A DNA stretch of 64,000 nt, taken from Ascidia mentula (taxonomy: Eukaryota > Chordata > Ascidiacea > Phlebobranchia > Ascidiidae). Shown here piece after piece: positions 20,401 to 31,006 of this stretch. Position numbers and translations under genes: made by a program. Within the stretch, counting starts at the first letter, position 1; every line of letters starts with the position of its first letter. The DNA is taken from the NCBI GenBank assembly GCA_947561715.1, contig OX387204.1, positions 13,087,001 to 13,151,000 of the forward strand. Direction: 5' to 3'. Under the pieces are notes generated by a model, which was not told the origin of the DNA, searched no databases, and saw nothing but the letters and a program-made list of their open reading frames with translations.

Positions 20401-23400
20401 ATTGATAATACTAACTATTTTTTTCAAAAAATTGGTTATTGTGGCTCTCCTTCCACTTGAGGTAAATATTAATGTTTGTGGCTAGGCATGCAGTATGAAA
20501 TTAAGTTGTGTGATATAAACAGTATTATTCGTGTTATCATGTAATAAAAGTACATTTTTAGGTACATTATTTTTAGTTGTTGTGTTTTTAACAGGAATCA
20601 GATTCCCAGAAGCTAGAGGTAAGCTTGGTGTAAATGTAGTCCTAAACAACTTAGTCAGAAACATGCTTCTGCAGTACAATAGCATGAAAAATTTGGTCAT
20701 GTCATTCATTGTTAGTTCTGTGAAAATTTTGATTATATTTAGGTCTAATCTCCTCATGTGCAAGCAGGGAAAAATTAATTCAAAAAGGGTTAGCTTTCAA
20801 TACTAACTTATTTATTTTTTTGTAAAGCTCCGAGCCCATTCAATCCTTGCCTTCATTGAATTTCATATCAATGTTTTGCTTTTTATTTACTTTTCCTTCT
20901 GAACTAAAAAATTTTGTGTCAATAACCCAATGTCTAAATGTTTAACTAAATTAGTTTCGTTGGACAAACACAAACAAAATAGTATATCGAGACTTACCAT
21001 AGCTGTACAAATCCTGTGTAACATTACAAATACCTAGTACTCGCATGCTAACTAAGCTTAATTGTGTGTGAAGAAAGACTTAAAAAGTGTTACAATAAAT
21101 TCATAATTGTTTTTAGAGTTTCAGCTCAAACTGGGCATTTGACGATGAAAGAAGCAGTGAGGTAAAAGTGAAAAATAACCCTTTGAAGATTTTTTGGATG
21201 TTCTCCAGTTAAAATTCTTGTGTTAACAGGGTTTTAAATCTTTTCATTCCCCCATGGAACAAGAAATGTCAAAAGAGGTAAATTAAGCTTTTTGAAAAAG
21301 CTTTTGTTGTATTAACACAATAATAAATATTTTATGTTAAAAACAGTGCAAATTTTATTATAACTAGTAATTGCCGACGTGCAGGTTTTGTTAACTTTGC
21401 AAGTAAGCCAAATATTTACAATCGTAGTATCTCAAATGATATGGTATGCTAATATTTGCTCATTTCTTGCCCCAACTTCTTTATAAAAAAAAATTTCTTC
21501 AAATACAAATTTATATCTATTATGATTCTACAATGGGTGAGATTTGCAATATCCTGTTTTTGGGAAAGTTCAATATAAGACAGCAATCTTTTTTTATAGA
21601 AAGAGGAGTTTGTACAAGGAAAGGAGCAAGCACAAGCCAAAGCAGAGGTAATTTGACACAGTTTGGGAAATGTATGCATCATAATAGTGTAAAAATTGGT
21701 GTGCAAAATATCATTCAAATTTTTACAACAAGCATGGTTGGTGGTCAGCACATCTTGCATTGTATTTTGTTAACTGACTCACATAAACACTTTTATGTAG
21801 TTTACTGCTGAACCAAATGTGCATCAGTCAAAGGCAGATGAATCTGAAACACAGCAAACTGTTTTATCAAGTTTAGAGGTTACTTGTTTGATTTTATTTT
21901 TTTCAGTTTGTGAAGTAGTTTAATACTGTTTATGCTTTCTAACATAATTTACATTAATAATACTAACTATTTTTTTCAAAAAATTGGTTTTTGTGGCTCT
22001 CCTTCCACTTGAGGTAAATATTAATGTTTGTGGCTAGGCATGCAGTATGAAACGAAGTTGTGTGATATAAACAGTATTATTCGTGTTATCATGTAATATT
22101 AGTACATTTTTAGGTACACTATTTTTAGTTGTTGTTTTTTTGACAGGAATCAGATTCCCAGAAGCTAGAGGTAAGCTTGGTGTTAATTTAGTCCTAAACA
22201 ATTTAGTCAGAAACATGCTTCTGCGGTACAACAGCATGAAAAATTTGGTCATGTCATTCATTGTTAGTTCTGTGAAAATTTTGATTATATTTAGGTCTAA
22301 TCTCCTCATGTGCAAGCAGGGAAAAATTAATTCAAAAAGGGTTAGCTTTCAATACTAACTTATTTATTTTTTTGTAAAGCTCTGAGCCCATTCAATCCTT
22401 GCCTTCATTGAATTTCATATCAATGTTTTGCTTTTTTTTACTTTTCCTTCTGAACTAAAAAATTTTGTGTCAATAACCCAATGTCTAAATGTTTAACTAA
22501 ATTAGTTTCGTTGGACAAACACAAACAAAATAGTATATCGAGACTTACCATAGCTGTACAAATCCTGTGTAACATTACAAATACCTAGTACTCGCATGCT
22601 AACTAAGCTTAATTGTGTGTGAAGAAAGACTCAAAAAGTGTTACAATAAATTCATAATTGTTTTTAGAGTTTCAGCTCAAACTGGGCATTTGATGATGAA
22701 AGAAGCAGTGAGGTAAAAGTGAAAAATAACCCTTTGAAGATTTTTTGGATGTTCTCCAGTTAAAATTCTTGTGTTAACAGGGTTTTAAATCTTTTCATTC
22801 CCTCATCGAACAAGAAATGTCAAAAGAGGTAAATTAAGCTTTTTGAAAAAGCTTTTGTTGTATTAACACAATAATAAATATTTTATGTTAAAAACAGTGC
22901 AAATTTTATTATAACTAGTAATTGCCGACGTGCAGGTTTTGTTAACTTTGCAAGTAAGCCAAATATTTACAATCGTAGTATCTCAAATGATATGGTATGC
23001 TAATATTTGCTCATTTCTTGCCCCAACTTCTTTATAAAAAAAAATTTCTTCAAATACAAATTTATATCTATTATGATTCTACAATGGGTGAGATTTGCAA
23101 TATCCTGTTTTTGGAAAAGTTCAATATAAGACAGCAATATTTTTTTATAGAAAGAGGAGTTTGTGCAAGGAAAGGAGCAAGCACAAGCCAAAGCAGAGGT
23201 AATTTGACACAGTTTGGGAAATGTATGCATCATAATAGTGTAAAAATTGGTGTGCAAAATATCATTCAAATTTTTACAACAAGCATGGTTGGTGGTCAGC
23301 ACATCTTGCATTGTATTTTGTTAACTGACTCACATAAACACTTTTATGTAGTTTACTGCTGAACCAAATGTGCATCAGTCAAAAGGAGATGAATCTGAAA

Positions 23401-26400
23401 CACAGCAAACTGTTTTATCAAGTTTAGAGGTTACTTGTTTGATTTAATTTTATTAGTTTGTAAAGTAATTTAATACTGTTTATGCTTTTGACATAATCTA
23501 CATTGATAATACTAACTATTTTTTTCAAAAATTGGTTTTTGTGGCTCTCCTTCCACTTAAGGTAAATATTAACGTTTGTAGATAGGCATGCAGTATGAAA
23601 TTAAGTTGTGTGATATAAACAGTATTATTCATGTTATCATGTAATAAAAGTACATTTTTATGTACATTATTTTTAGTTGTTGTGTTTTTAACAGGAATCA
23701 GATTCCCAGAAGTTAGAGGTAAGCTTGGTGTAAATGTAGTCCTAAACAACTTAGTCAGAAACATGCTTCTGCGGTACAATAGCATGAAAAGTTTGGTCAT
23801 GTCAATCATTGTTAGTTCTGTGAAAATTTTGATTATATTTAGGTCTAATCTCCACATGTGCAAGCAGGGAACAATTAATTCAAAAAAGGGTTAGCTTTCA
23901 ATACTAACTGTTATAAATATGTATTTTTTTGTAAAGCTCTGAGCCCATTCAATCCTTGCCTTCATTGAATTTTATATCAATGTTTTGCTTTTTTTTGCTT
24001 TTCCTTCTGAACTGAAAAATTTTATGTCAATAACCCAATGTCTTAATGTTTAACTAAATTAGTTTGCTGGACAGACACAAAAAAAATAGTACATAGAGAC
24101 TTGCCATAGTTGTACAAATTCTGTGTAATATAACAAATACTTCGTACTTGCATGCTAACTAAGCTTAATTGTGTGTGAAGAAAGACCTAAAAACTGTTAC
24201 AATAAATTCATAATTGTTTTTAGAGTTTCAGCTCAAACTGGGCATTTGACGATGAAAGAAGCAGTGAGGTAAAAGTGAAAAATAACCCTTTTGAAGATTT
24301 TTGGGATCTTCTCTAGTTAAAACTCTTGTGTTAACAGGGTTTTAAATCTTTTCATTCCCCCATGGAACAGGAAATGTCAAAAGAGGTAAATTAAGGTTTT
24401 TTAAAAAGCTTTTGTTGTATTAACACAATAATAAATATTTTATGTCAAAAACAGTGCAAATTTTATTATAACTAGTAATTGCTGACGTGCAGGTTTTATT
24501 AACTTTGCAAGTAAGCCAAATATTTACAATGGTAGTATCTCAACTGATATGGTATGCTAATATTTGCTCATTTCTTGCCCCAACTTCTTAAAATAAAAAA
24601 TCTTCAAATACAAATTTATATCTATTATGATTCTACAATGGGTGAGATTTGCAATATCCTGTTTTTGGAAAAGTTCAATATAAGACAGCAATATTTTTAT
24701 ATAGATAGTTGAGTTTGTGCAAGAAAAAGAGCAAGCACAAGCCAAAGCAGAGGTAATTTGACACATTTTGGAAAATGTATGCATGATAATAGTGTAAAAA
24801 TTGGTGTGCGAAATATAATTCAAATTTTTACAACAAGCATGGTTGGTAGCCACCACATCTTGCATTGTATTTTGTTAACTGACTCACATAAACACTTTTT
24901 ATGTAGTTTACTGCTGAACCAAATGTGCATCAGTCAAAAGGAGATGAATCTGAAACACAGCAAACTGTTTTATCAAGTTTAGAGGTTACTTGTTTGATTT
25001 AATTTTTTCAGTTTGTTAAGTAATTTAATACTGTTTATGCTTTTTAACATAATCTACATTAATAATACTAACTATTCTTTTTCAAAAATTGGTTTTTGTG
25101 GCTCTCCTTCCACTTAAGGTAAATATTAATGTTTGTAGGTAGGCATGCAGTATGAAATTAAGTTGTGTGATATAAACAGTATTATTCGTGTTATCATGTA
25201 ATAAAAGTACATTTTTACGTACATTATTTTTAGTTGTTCTTTTTTTTACAGGAATCAGATTCCCAGAAGTTAGAGGTAAGCTTGGTGTAAATGTAGTCCT
25301 AAACATCTTAGTCAGAAACATGCTTCTGCGGTACAATAGCATGAAAAATTTGGTCATGTCATTCATTGCTAGTTCTGTGAAAATTTCGATTATATTTAGG
25401 TCTAATCTCCACATGTGCAAGCAGGGAACAATTAATTCAAAAAAGGGTTAGCTTTCAATACTAACTGTTGTAAATATTTATTTTTTTGTAAAGCTCTGAG
25501 CCCATTCAATCCTTGCCTTCATTAAATTTTATATCAATGTTTTGCTTTTTATTTACGTTTCCTTCTGAACTGAAAAATTTTATGTCAATAACCCAGTGTC
25601 TAAATGTTTAACTAAATTAGTTTGCTGGACAGACACAAATAAAATAGTATATCGAGACTTGCCATAGCTGTACAAATCCTGTGTAATTTTACAAATACTT
25701 CGTAATTGCATGCTAACTAAGCTTAAGACCGCATATCAGTAATTATATTAAAATAGTTTTGCCCGCGGGGAATGCCCGTCTTGTACTCCTGCGTCATAGA
25801 TAGTCTCAGTTCCGTCACAAGGCAACCGGTGATGCGTTGGGGTCAATTTTCTGGTTGAATGAGCAAGAAGTCACGTGGTGTAGCCAGGGCGATTTTCAGC
25901 GTGTTTAGTGCAGTTTTAGTGCATTTTTTGCTCTTCTCAGTCAGTCAGACGTTTGGTGCAGGGTGCTGTGAAAAGTTTAGTTGAAAAACCACCAAAATGT
26001 TCAAGGGGATGTAGCTCAAAATTGAATCACAGAAGTATACCTTAATTTGTGATTTTATGTTAGGCCCGCCTCTTGGCTACGCAGTAAGGTGAAAATTAGT
26101 TGCAAGATAGTTGCTTAAAGCACCACCTAGGGGTCTTTTAGGCCCCCGATCAGTCATTATTTTAGCTAAATTGGCTGCAAAAAAATGTAAGATGGTTTTG
26201 CGATAAAATGAATCACAAAAACCTCATCCAATTTGCAATTTAATGTTGGCCCTAACCCTTTTCTACGCAATGGCAAAAAAAATTGTCACAGGAAAGTTGC
26301 TTTGGTTGCCCCCTGGGACTGTTTTTGCTATCCTATAGGACAAAAGATCCTCCTGGAGGCTCCTCAGATCCTTGCTGTGTTTTGGCGGATGCAGCTGCAA

Positions 26401-29400
26401 TCAATTTTTTTTCTCTACGAATAGTACCAGTAGATCTTCATGGGTCACTGACCACAGGAATTGTTGTTGTCAAAAAAGCAAATCACTCAGTATGGGTATT
26501 AATGGAGATAGCCTTCAAAACTAGATTTTGGGGATTTAATACTGATATGCGGCCTTAATTGTGTGTGAAGAAAGACTTAAAAAGTGTTACAATAAATTCA
26601 TAATTGTTTTTAGAGTTTCAGCTCAAACTGGGCATTTGACGATGAAAGAAGCAGTGAGGTAAAAGTGAAATATAACCCTTTTGAAGATTTTTGGGATCTT
26701 CTCTAGTTAAAACTCTTGTGTTAACAGGGTTTTAAATCTTTTCATTCCCCCATGGAACAGGAAATGTCAAAAGAGGTAAATTAAGGTTTTTTAAAAAGCT
26801 TTTGTTGTATTAACACAAGAATTAATATTTCATGTTAAAAACAGTGCAAATTTTATTATATTTAGTAATTGTTGAAGTGCAGGTTTTATTAACTTTGCAA
26901 GTAAGCCAAATTTTTACAATGGTAGTATCTCAAATGATATGGTATGCTAATATTTGCACATTTCTTGCCCCAACTTCTTTATAATAAAATTTCTTCAAAT
27001 ACAAATTTATATCTATTACGATTCTACAATGGGTGAGATTTGCAATATCCTGTTTTTGGAAATGTACAATATAAGACAGCAATATTTTTTTTATAGAAAG
27101 TTGAGTTTGTGCAAGAAAAAGAGCAAGCACAAGCCAAAGCAGAGGTAAGTTGACACAGTTCGGAAAATGTATGCATGATAATAGTGAAAAATTGGTGTGC
27201 AAAATGTCATTTAAATTTTTACAACAAGCATGGTTGGTAGCCAGCACATCTTGCGTTGTATTTTGTTAACTGACTCACATAAACACTTTTTTTGTAGTTT
27301 ACTGTTAAACCAAACGTGCATCAGTTAAAAGTAAATGAATCTGAAACACAGCAAACTGTTTTATCAAGTTTAGACGTTAGTTGCTTGATTGTAATTTTTT
27401 TAATATCTGTGTGTGATTATGTTTCTATATTATAAATTTTGAAAAAGCAACAGCAATAGACAAAATTGGTGTTTGTGGTCAATATTCCCTCAGAAAATGA
27501 AAATTTGTGGAACTGAAAAAATGTGACTGTGTAAACTCATTACTATTTGCAAACGCAAAGCCTGTCGTTGCATAATTGTCGAAGCACGTACGTATATTAT
27601 CAACTATGCATAATAACTGTAAATACCAAGAGTTACAATAGATTGGTTCTACAGGAAATAATTAAAACATACATCAGTGTCAGGTGTTTTAATACTTGTA
27701 TCAACAGATCATCGAAACAAATCTTCCCCAATTTCATTCAGTAGAAGTAAAAAAGGAGAAAGATGTTGTACTAACAAAGAGAGTAAGTTTGGTCAAAATT
27801 TAAATCAGGTGCTCTAACTTATTACACTAAAAGACATAATTCATTCCTGGTCATTTTTCTTCAGTTATGAAAACATATTCATAAGATCTATGAAATTTAC
27901 CGATTAAAATTAAAATTGTGCTTGACAATGCAATACCAAATTCAAGAAAATCAAGCTAAATTAAAAAATAAACCAATGATGTACATAACCCATTGATGAT
28001 CATACTTCTGCAATAAATTTAAAACTGTGATTTTATTCTTACAACATCCAAATTACAAAAAATATTATTATAAATGTAAAATATTAAATCATGTAAAAGC
28101 TAAAGCACACATAACAAAAATGTTTCAAGATATGTGAAAATTATTGTACGAATGTGTGTAGGATGTAGATGTTCAGAATGTACAAGTCCCAAATATGGAA
28201 CATTTTTTCTTCATTGACAAGAAAGTGAAGAAGGAAAATGTAAATGTACATGTAAGGCCTATGTAGAGACATAGCCATCAAAAAAACAGAATATAGCTTT
28301 ATTACTTTTTTAAAAAATAAAATAGTTCTTTAATGTTTGATTAAAATGGTAATTTGTTTTAGCTTATTGCAATATTAAACAACATTTGTTTGTTTAAAGA
28401 CTTAAAGTTTAATTTGAAATAGTAACCCCTTTTTTACAGAAAGGGGAGCTTTTGCACGGAAATGAAAGAGCACAAGTGGATCCAAAGGTAATACAACTTA
28501 TTATTTGAACAAATACAACAATTAGTCAAAACACAACAAATGTTTTTATTTGATATAAACATAAAAGTTCTATCGCTAAGGCTTAAAGCTAATCCAGATG
28601 TCACTTAACAAGGTATTAGTCATTGACATCAGTGCCAATGAAAAACATCACTTTTTAAGATTAATAACAGTTTTTTGTGTTGTTATTGTAATGATCTAAA
28701 ATAGCTATACATATTTTACCACTAGAAATATAAAAAATATTACAATTCTTCTTACCAGAACAAAAAAAACCTTGTAGTGTTAAAGTACAACTGGGCTGAT
28801 CCGGACCTAGAATTTGGTGTAGAGGGTGGACAAGTTTACATGTCTGAAAACAAGGATTTGCAACTTTATCCCACAGTGCAGAAAAACTTTGAAAAAATTA
28901 ATGCATTCCTTTTACCTTCCCTTGGAAGGAAAGTTTTAACAATGAAAACAGATCAAGTTTTTGTAAAAGGTTATTGCTCTGCATGCTCAAGTATGCAGGA
29001 TTTACTCATATTCTTACTTTTAGACTGTGGTGAATCATTCCTGAAACACTTCACTGAATTTGCAAGCAACATACTGCAAAATATTGCTTTTAAAAATCTA
29101 CATGGCCAAGTGTCTGTTGGTGCAGATATGCTAAATATTGTTGAAGCTTTTCAACAAATGAATTTTGAATTTTTTGGAAAACAGGTCAATGTTTTATGTG
29201 TATGTTTGTATTAAGTGTGTCTTTATTATTAAAATACACTGAGATTAAAAGTTATTCTTTAAAACATGCCACAAAATGGCAATTTATATATTTGTGTTAT
29301 TGTAGGACCCATTTGAATCAGAAGAACTAGAAGGTGTGTATCAAATACAAATGCATCAGTGTTTATTGAATTTACACAAAAAATTTTCATGCTCATTGCA

Positions 29401-30908
29401 GGTTATAATCAACCTTTAACAAAATATGATCCCATAACGGTATGAGTAAATGTGTGATTGTAGAACGAGGATTTCTTTAAAATTTGTCTTGTGTTTTGTC
29501 AATAAGGGTGCTTATGATTTTATCAATGAGGTATCATTTAAAGTTGGTATTGAGTCAGCAGTACTGCAAGTCTCTGACTGTGTTGTAAATATACCACCCT
29601 ATGCTCTGGATAGAGAAACCACAGTGACTTTAACCTCATATTGTGGAAAAGCTGATCAGGAACAGGATAAGGTAGTTTTATTTTGGTACTTGTGTAAACA
29701 TTGCAAATACAGTGTTTTGTTGCTTAGACTTGCATGCTGCTCAAATGTGATCCACATGGTTTATCATTTAAAAAGCCTGTGGAAATAACACTGGGAAGGA
29801 GTTTAATATCAGACACACCTTGTTCTGTGATTGTAAGCAGAAAATATTACCAGTATGTTTGTTTAACTGCCGGGCAAAAATTAATCGGCATACAAACTTT
29901 TTGCAACAGGTTGAAGAAAGCGCAGATGGGGTGTACTGGAACAGACATGCTATAGTAACATTTAACCCTGACCAGAAGGGAATTACCTTTCAAACCACTC
30001 ACTTCACTTTGTTGGTTTTTTCTGTTAGACAGTATTCATGGATTGAAGTGTTAAAGATTTTGTTTAGTTTCAGATGGATTATTAACTGGATCTTGGATGG
30101 ATTTAATTTCCGCAAAGCGAAATCACTCTACATGATAAAGGAAAGTGTTATTCTGAAATGCATCATTACAGATGAGTTTCTTAAACTCCAAGAGCCCATG
30201 CCAACTAACTGTGTGTTTCATGATACGTTTATGTTGCGGTAAGTGGAAAGTCATCTCAGCTAATTTTATGCAAATTGTGCATAAAAATCAATTTTTTTTT
30301 ATGCAATTAAGACGAAATCAAGAAAATTTAAAGCTGCAGCTGACCAGTGATGAACTTGATATACAACCCAGTGAAGTTAAAATTGGTGATGGATTTTGTA
30401 GACCAAGGGTGGAAAAGCATTTTAATTTTTCCCTAGGTGTTGAAGGATCTATAAAAATTCATTGTAAAGTGTTTTACAATGGAAGTGAACACTATAGTGG
30501 TGTTGTCAGAATAGAATCAGGTAATTTTAATGTAAATAGAAAAGGGAAGTAACAAAAGCTGTGAAAATTTTCTTGTATGTTACATCAAACGAAAGATGTC
30601 ACAAGGATTTTAGGAGAATTCACAGAAGACAGCTGGAAGGAATTTGCAAGAAGATGTTTGCAAATTGATGACACACTCCTAGCTGATGCCAGGCAACATC
30701 ACCAGGAAAGCATGGAGCAAAGACTGCATATCTATAGGAGGTGGCAAGGTGGTATGTTTGAATGATCTTTTTTTACCAACTGTTCATTTAACTTTGTTTT
30801 AATTTGCTAGGGGGAGTGGAAAGTTTTAGGAGTTTGGTGAAAGATTTTTATGCTGAGCAATTGCGTGGTAACAAACCAGAAACAAAGGATAAAAATAAAG
30901 ATAATTAA
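13369..30908 (+). CDS. Gene B: NACHT-LRR-ZU5-UPA-Death protein (NLRP1-like architecture)
   Basis: Proposed 54-exon gene whose exon lengths sum to 6171 nt, 2056 codons plus stop. Order: N-domain (13369-13614, 13805-13951, 14010-14141, 14211-14249, 14355-14454), NACHT-like exon (14508-15940), LRR exons (16007-17661), linker micro-exons with six repeat units (18050-28487), pre-ZU5 domain (28759-29184, 29306-29333, 29402-29439), ZU5 (29507-29671, 29728-29832, 29910-30010), UPA (30074-30238, 30312-30520), Death (30596-30751, 30811-30908). The layout matches NLRP1 (NACHT-LRR-FIIND-CARD) with a Death domain in place of CARD, implying a cytosolic sensor. The intron after 14249 uses a GC donor. The Met at 13369 is the first usable start. 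A BEL element lies just past the stop, apparently in the 3' UTR. Confidence 0.75.
14508..15940 (+). CDS. Gene B NACHT-like domain with degenerate P-loop (single 477-codon exon)
   Basis: One large exon, as is common for NLR NACHT regions. The strand before the P-loop (NKKICFVGNN) is present, but the Gly-x-x-Gly-Lys-Ser/Thr signature is replaced by GNNVCDEI, with no Lys-Ser/Thr. The Walker-B-like strand VTIVLHVLLPNV also lacks the usual acidic run. Downstream NLR landmarks are clear: LKIVVCSPKNL (sensor strand), YNILGITTEAQQQLL (the 'GF.E' helix), CFSPTTCKMV, then the winged-helix/helical part with QIYLTFWRDFLAAVHVW, equal to the 'LTFQEFLAA' motif. It is probably a NACHT fold that no longer binds ATP in the usual way. 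Confidence 0.75.
16007..17661 (+). CDS. Gene B leucine-rich repeats (six exons)
   Basis: Exons 16007-16150, 16304-16456, 16609-16761, 16903-17055, 17145-17309 and 17509-17661 are 144-165 nt, mostly 153 nt, all phase 0, each giving about 50 residues with paired LRR motifs (LHRLDISFSRL, LKELKLNSCSL, IKVLDLSKNEIG, FNLLDLSANKEL, MSSLSLENNKI, KKLHLNRNSLASL, LEELSLKNCEI). Exon-per-repeat-pair with phase 0 is typical of NLR-type ribonuclease-inhibitor LRRs and allows repeat gain or loss without frame change. This would be the ligand-sensing part. Confidence 0.85.
18050..18228 (+). CDS. Gene B linker exons before the array
   Basis: Exon 18050-18124 encodes a basic stretch (INKIPRKRKTLSSQKTKK) that could act as a nuclear-import-like or simple charged linker. 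It joins the last LRR exon in phase 0. The 33-nt micro-exon 18196-18228 (KLGNGGSLPLE) has good splice sites here only. Decayed copies of it are visible in the later repeat units. Confidence 0.55.
18504..19725 (+). CDS. Gene B array unit 1 exons
   Basis: Exons 18504-18551, 18704-18781, 19033-19056, 19564-19608 and 19678-19725. The first exon (KDKFVQGKKKEQVKAE) is the most diverged from the others. A remnant of the 33-nt micro-exon near 18872-18904 keeps an acceptor but has lost its GT donor (GAG followed by TGAAAT), so it should be skipped or would end the frame. Confidence 0.75.
20048..24385 (+). CDS. Gene B array units 2-4 exons
   Basis: Unit 2: 20048-20095, 20249-20326, 20595-20618, 21117-21161, 21230-21277. 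Unit 3: 21600-21647, 21801-21878, 22147-22170, 22668-22712, 22781-22828. Unit 4: 23151-23198, 23352-23429, 23695-23718, 24224-24268, 24338-24385. All exons keep phase 0 and canonical AG/GT borders. Residue changes are few (for example SPMEQ versus SLIEQ in unit 3). Units 2 and 3 are the most alike over their introns as well, pointing to the latest duplication or conversion. Confidence 0.75.
24705..27375 (+). CDS. Gene B array units 5-6 exons
   Basis: Unit 5: 24705-24752 (IVEFVQEKEQ), 24907-24984, 25252-25275, then a 828-bp MITE within the intron, then 26614-26658 and 26728-26775. Unit 6: 27097-27144 (KVEFVQEKEQ) and 27298-27375 (FTVKPNVHQLK); no further exons of the unit follow. All are phase 0, so the MITE should be removed with its intron. 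Confidence 0.7.
25727..26554. mobile_element. TTAA-flanked MITE inside array unit 5
   Basis: Compared with the same intron in units 1-4, an extra 828-bp block begins GACCGCATATCAGTA and ends TACTGATATGCGGCC, a near-perfect inverted repeat, flanked on both sides by TTAA (25723-25726 and 26555-26558) where other units have one TTAA. TTAA duplication is the piggyBac hallmark. Because the inverted repeat could be extended by A/T, a TA duplication (Tc1/mariner-like) cannot be fully excluded. It has no coding capacity. Inside, two diverged copies of a segment around AATCACA...GGCCC are visible. Confidence 0.85.
27708..28487 (+). CDS. Gene B linker exons after the array
   Basis: Exons 27708-27782 (FHSVEVKKEKDVVLTKR), 28162-28251 (MEHFFFIDKKVKKENVNVH) and 28440-28487 (KGELLHGNERAQVDPK), all phase 0. 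The 48-nt exon is the same length as the KEEF exon and resembles it, so it looks like an old diverged copy of the repeat unit. Their inclusion is predicted from splice sites and phase only. Confidence 0.55.
28759..29439 (+). CDS. Gene B pre-ZU5 domain
   Basis: Exons 28759-29184, 29306-29333 and 29402-29439. The 142-codon exon holds in one piece what gene A splits over 9045-9497, with matching stretches (LVVLKYN, EFGVEGGQVYMS, INAFLLPSLGRKVLTMKT, later helical FASNILQNIAF and VEAFQQMNFEFFGKQ). The two small exons are the spacer to ZU5. The domain is not recognised. Its presence before ZU5 in both genes suggests it is part of the signalling core. Confidence 0.65.
29507..30520 (+). CDS. Gene B ZU5-UPA (FIIND-like) with HFT junction
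   Basis: ZU5 exons 29507-29671, 29728-29832 and 29910-30010 show GAYDFINEVSFKVG, VNIPPYALDRETTVTLTSY, LLKCDPHGLSFKKPVEITL and SADGVYWNR. The domain ends FQTTHFTL; His-Phe-Thr codons are at 30000-30008. UPA exons 30074-30238 (WIINWILDGF) and 30312-30520 (LKLQLTSDELDI, IKIHCKVFYNG) follow. The 63-nt intron 30011-30073 between them is itself open and in frame, so its retention would insert 21 residues right after the putative cleavage site. Phases 0,0,2,2,1 equal those of genes A and C. Confidence 0.85.
30596..30908 (+). CDS. Gene B Death domain
   Basis: Exons 30596-30751 and 30811-30908. EDSWKEFARRCLQIDD is Death-domain helix 1-2, LADARQHHQESM the middle, and RLHIYRRWQGG carries the conserved helix-5 Trp. 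SFRSLVKDFYAEQLRG is helix 6, followed by a short charged tail and the stop at 30906-30908. It is closest in pattern to the Death domain of gene C (FYEFARRFLMTDDA). Confidence 0.85.
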
Positions 30909-31006
30909 ATATGTATATTTTTAGGTGAACGGAATCAGCTCTACAATGTCAGTAATCCATAAATTGTAGTAAAAATGACCACAATTCTGAATAATTGTAT
31001 AGAATG

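Larger units (their letters stand above)
18504..27375 (+). repeat. Six-unit tandem array of a 1.55-kb intron-exon segment in gene B
   Basis: A segment of about 1.55 kb recurs head to tail. Unit starts, marked by the KEEF-type exon, are 18504, 20048, 21600, 23151, 24705 and 27097; spacings are 1544, 1552, 1551 and 1554, and 2392 where a MITE intervenes. Each full unit carries five phase-0 micro-exons of 48, 78, 24, 45 and 48 nt (starting KEEFVQGKEQ, FTAEPNVHQSK, ESDSQKLE, SFSSNWAFDDE, GFKSFHSPMEQ), adding 81 residues. The last unit has only the first two. Introns are nearly as similar as exons, so the amplification is recent or homogenised. The encoded linker is acidic, Ser/Gln/Glu-rich and probably disordered. 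Confidence 0.9.

Noticed and set aside
18984-25451. Repeated open frames of 75-112 codons on both strands in the array (for example 20531-20806, minus 20482-20763)
   Set aside because: They recur because the array repeats. They overlap introns and micro-exons and have no domain; the micro-exon chain explains the region better.
26233-26558. Open frames inside the TTAA-type MITE
   Set aside because: They lie within a non-autonomous element and show no transposase motif.
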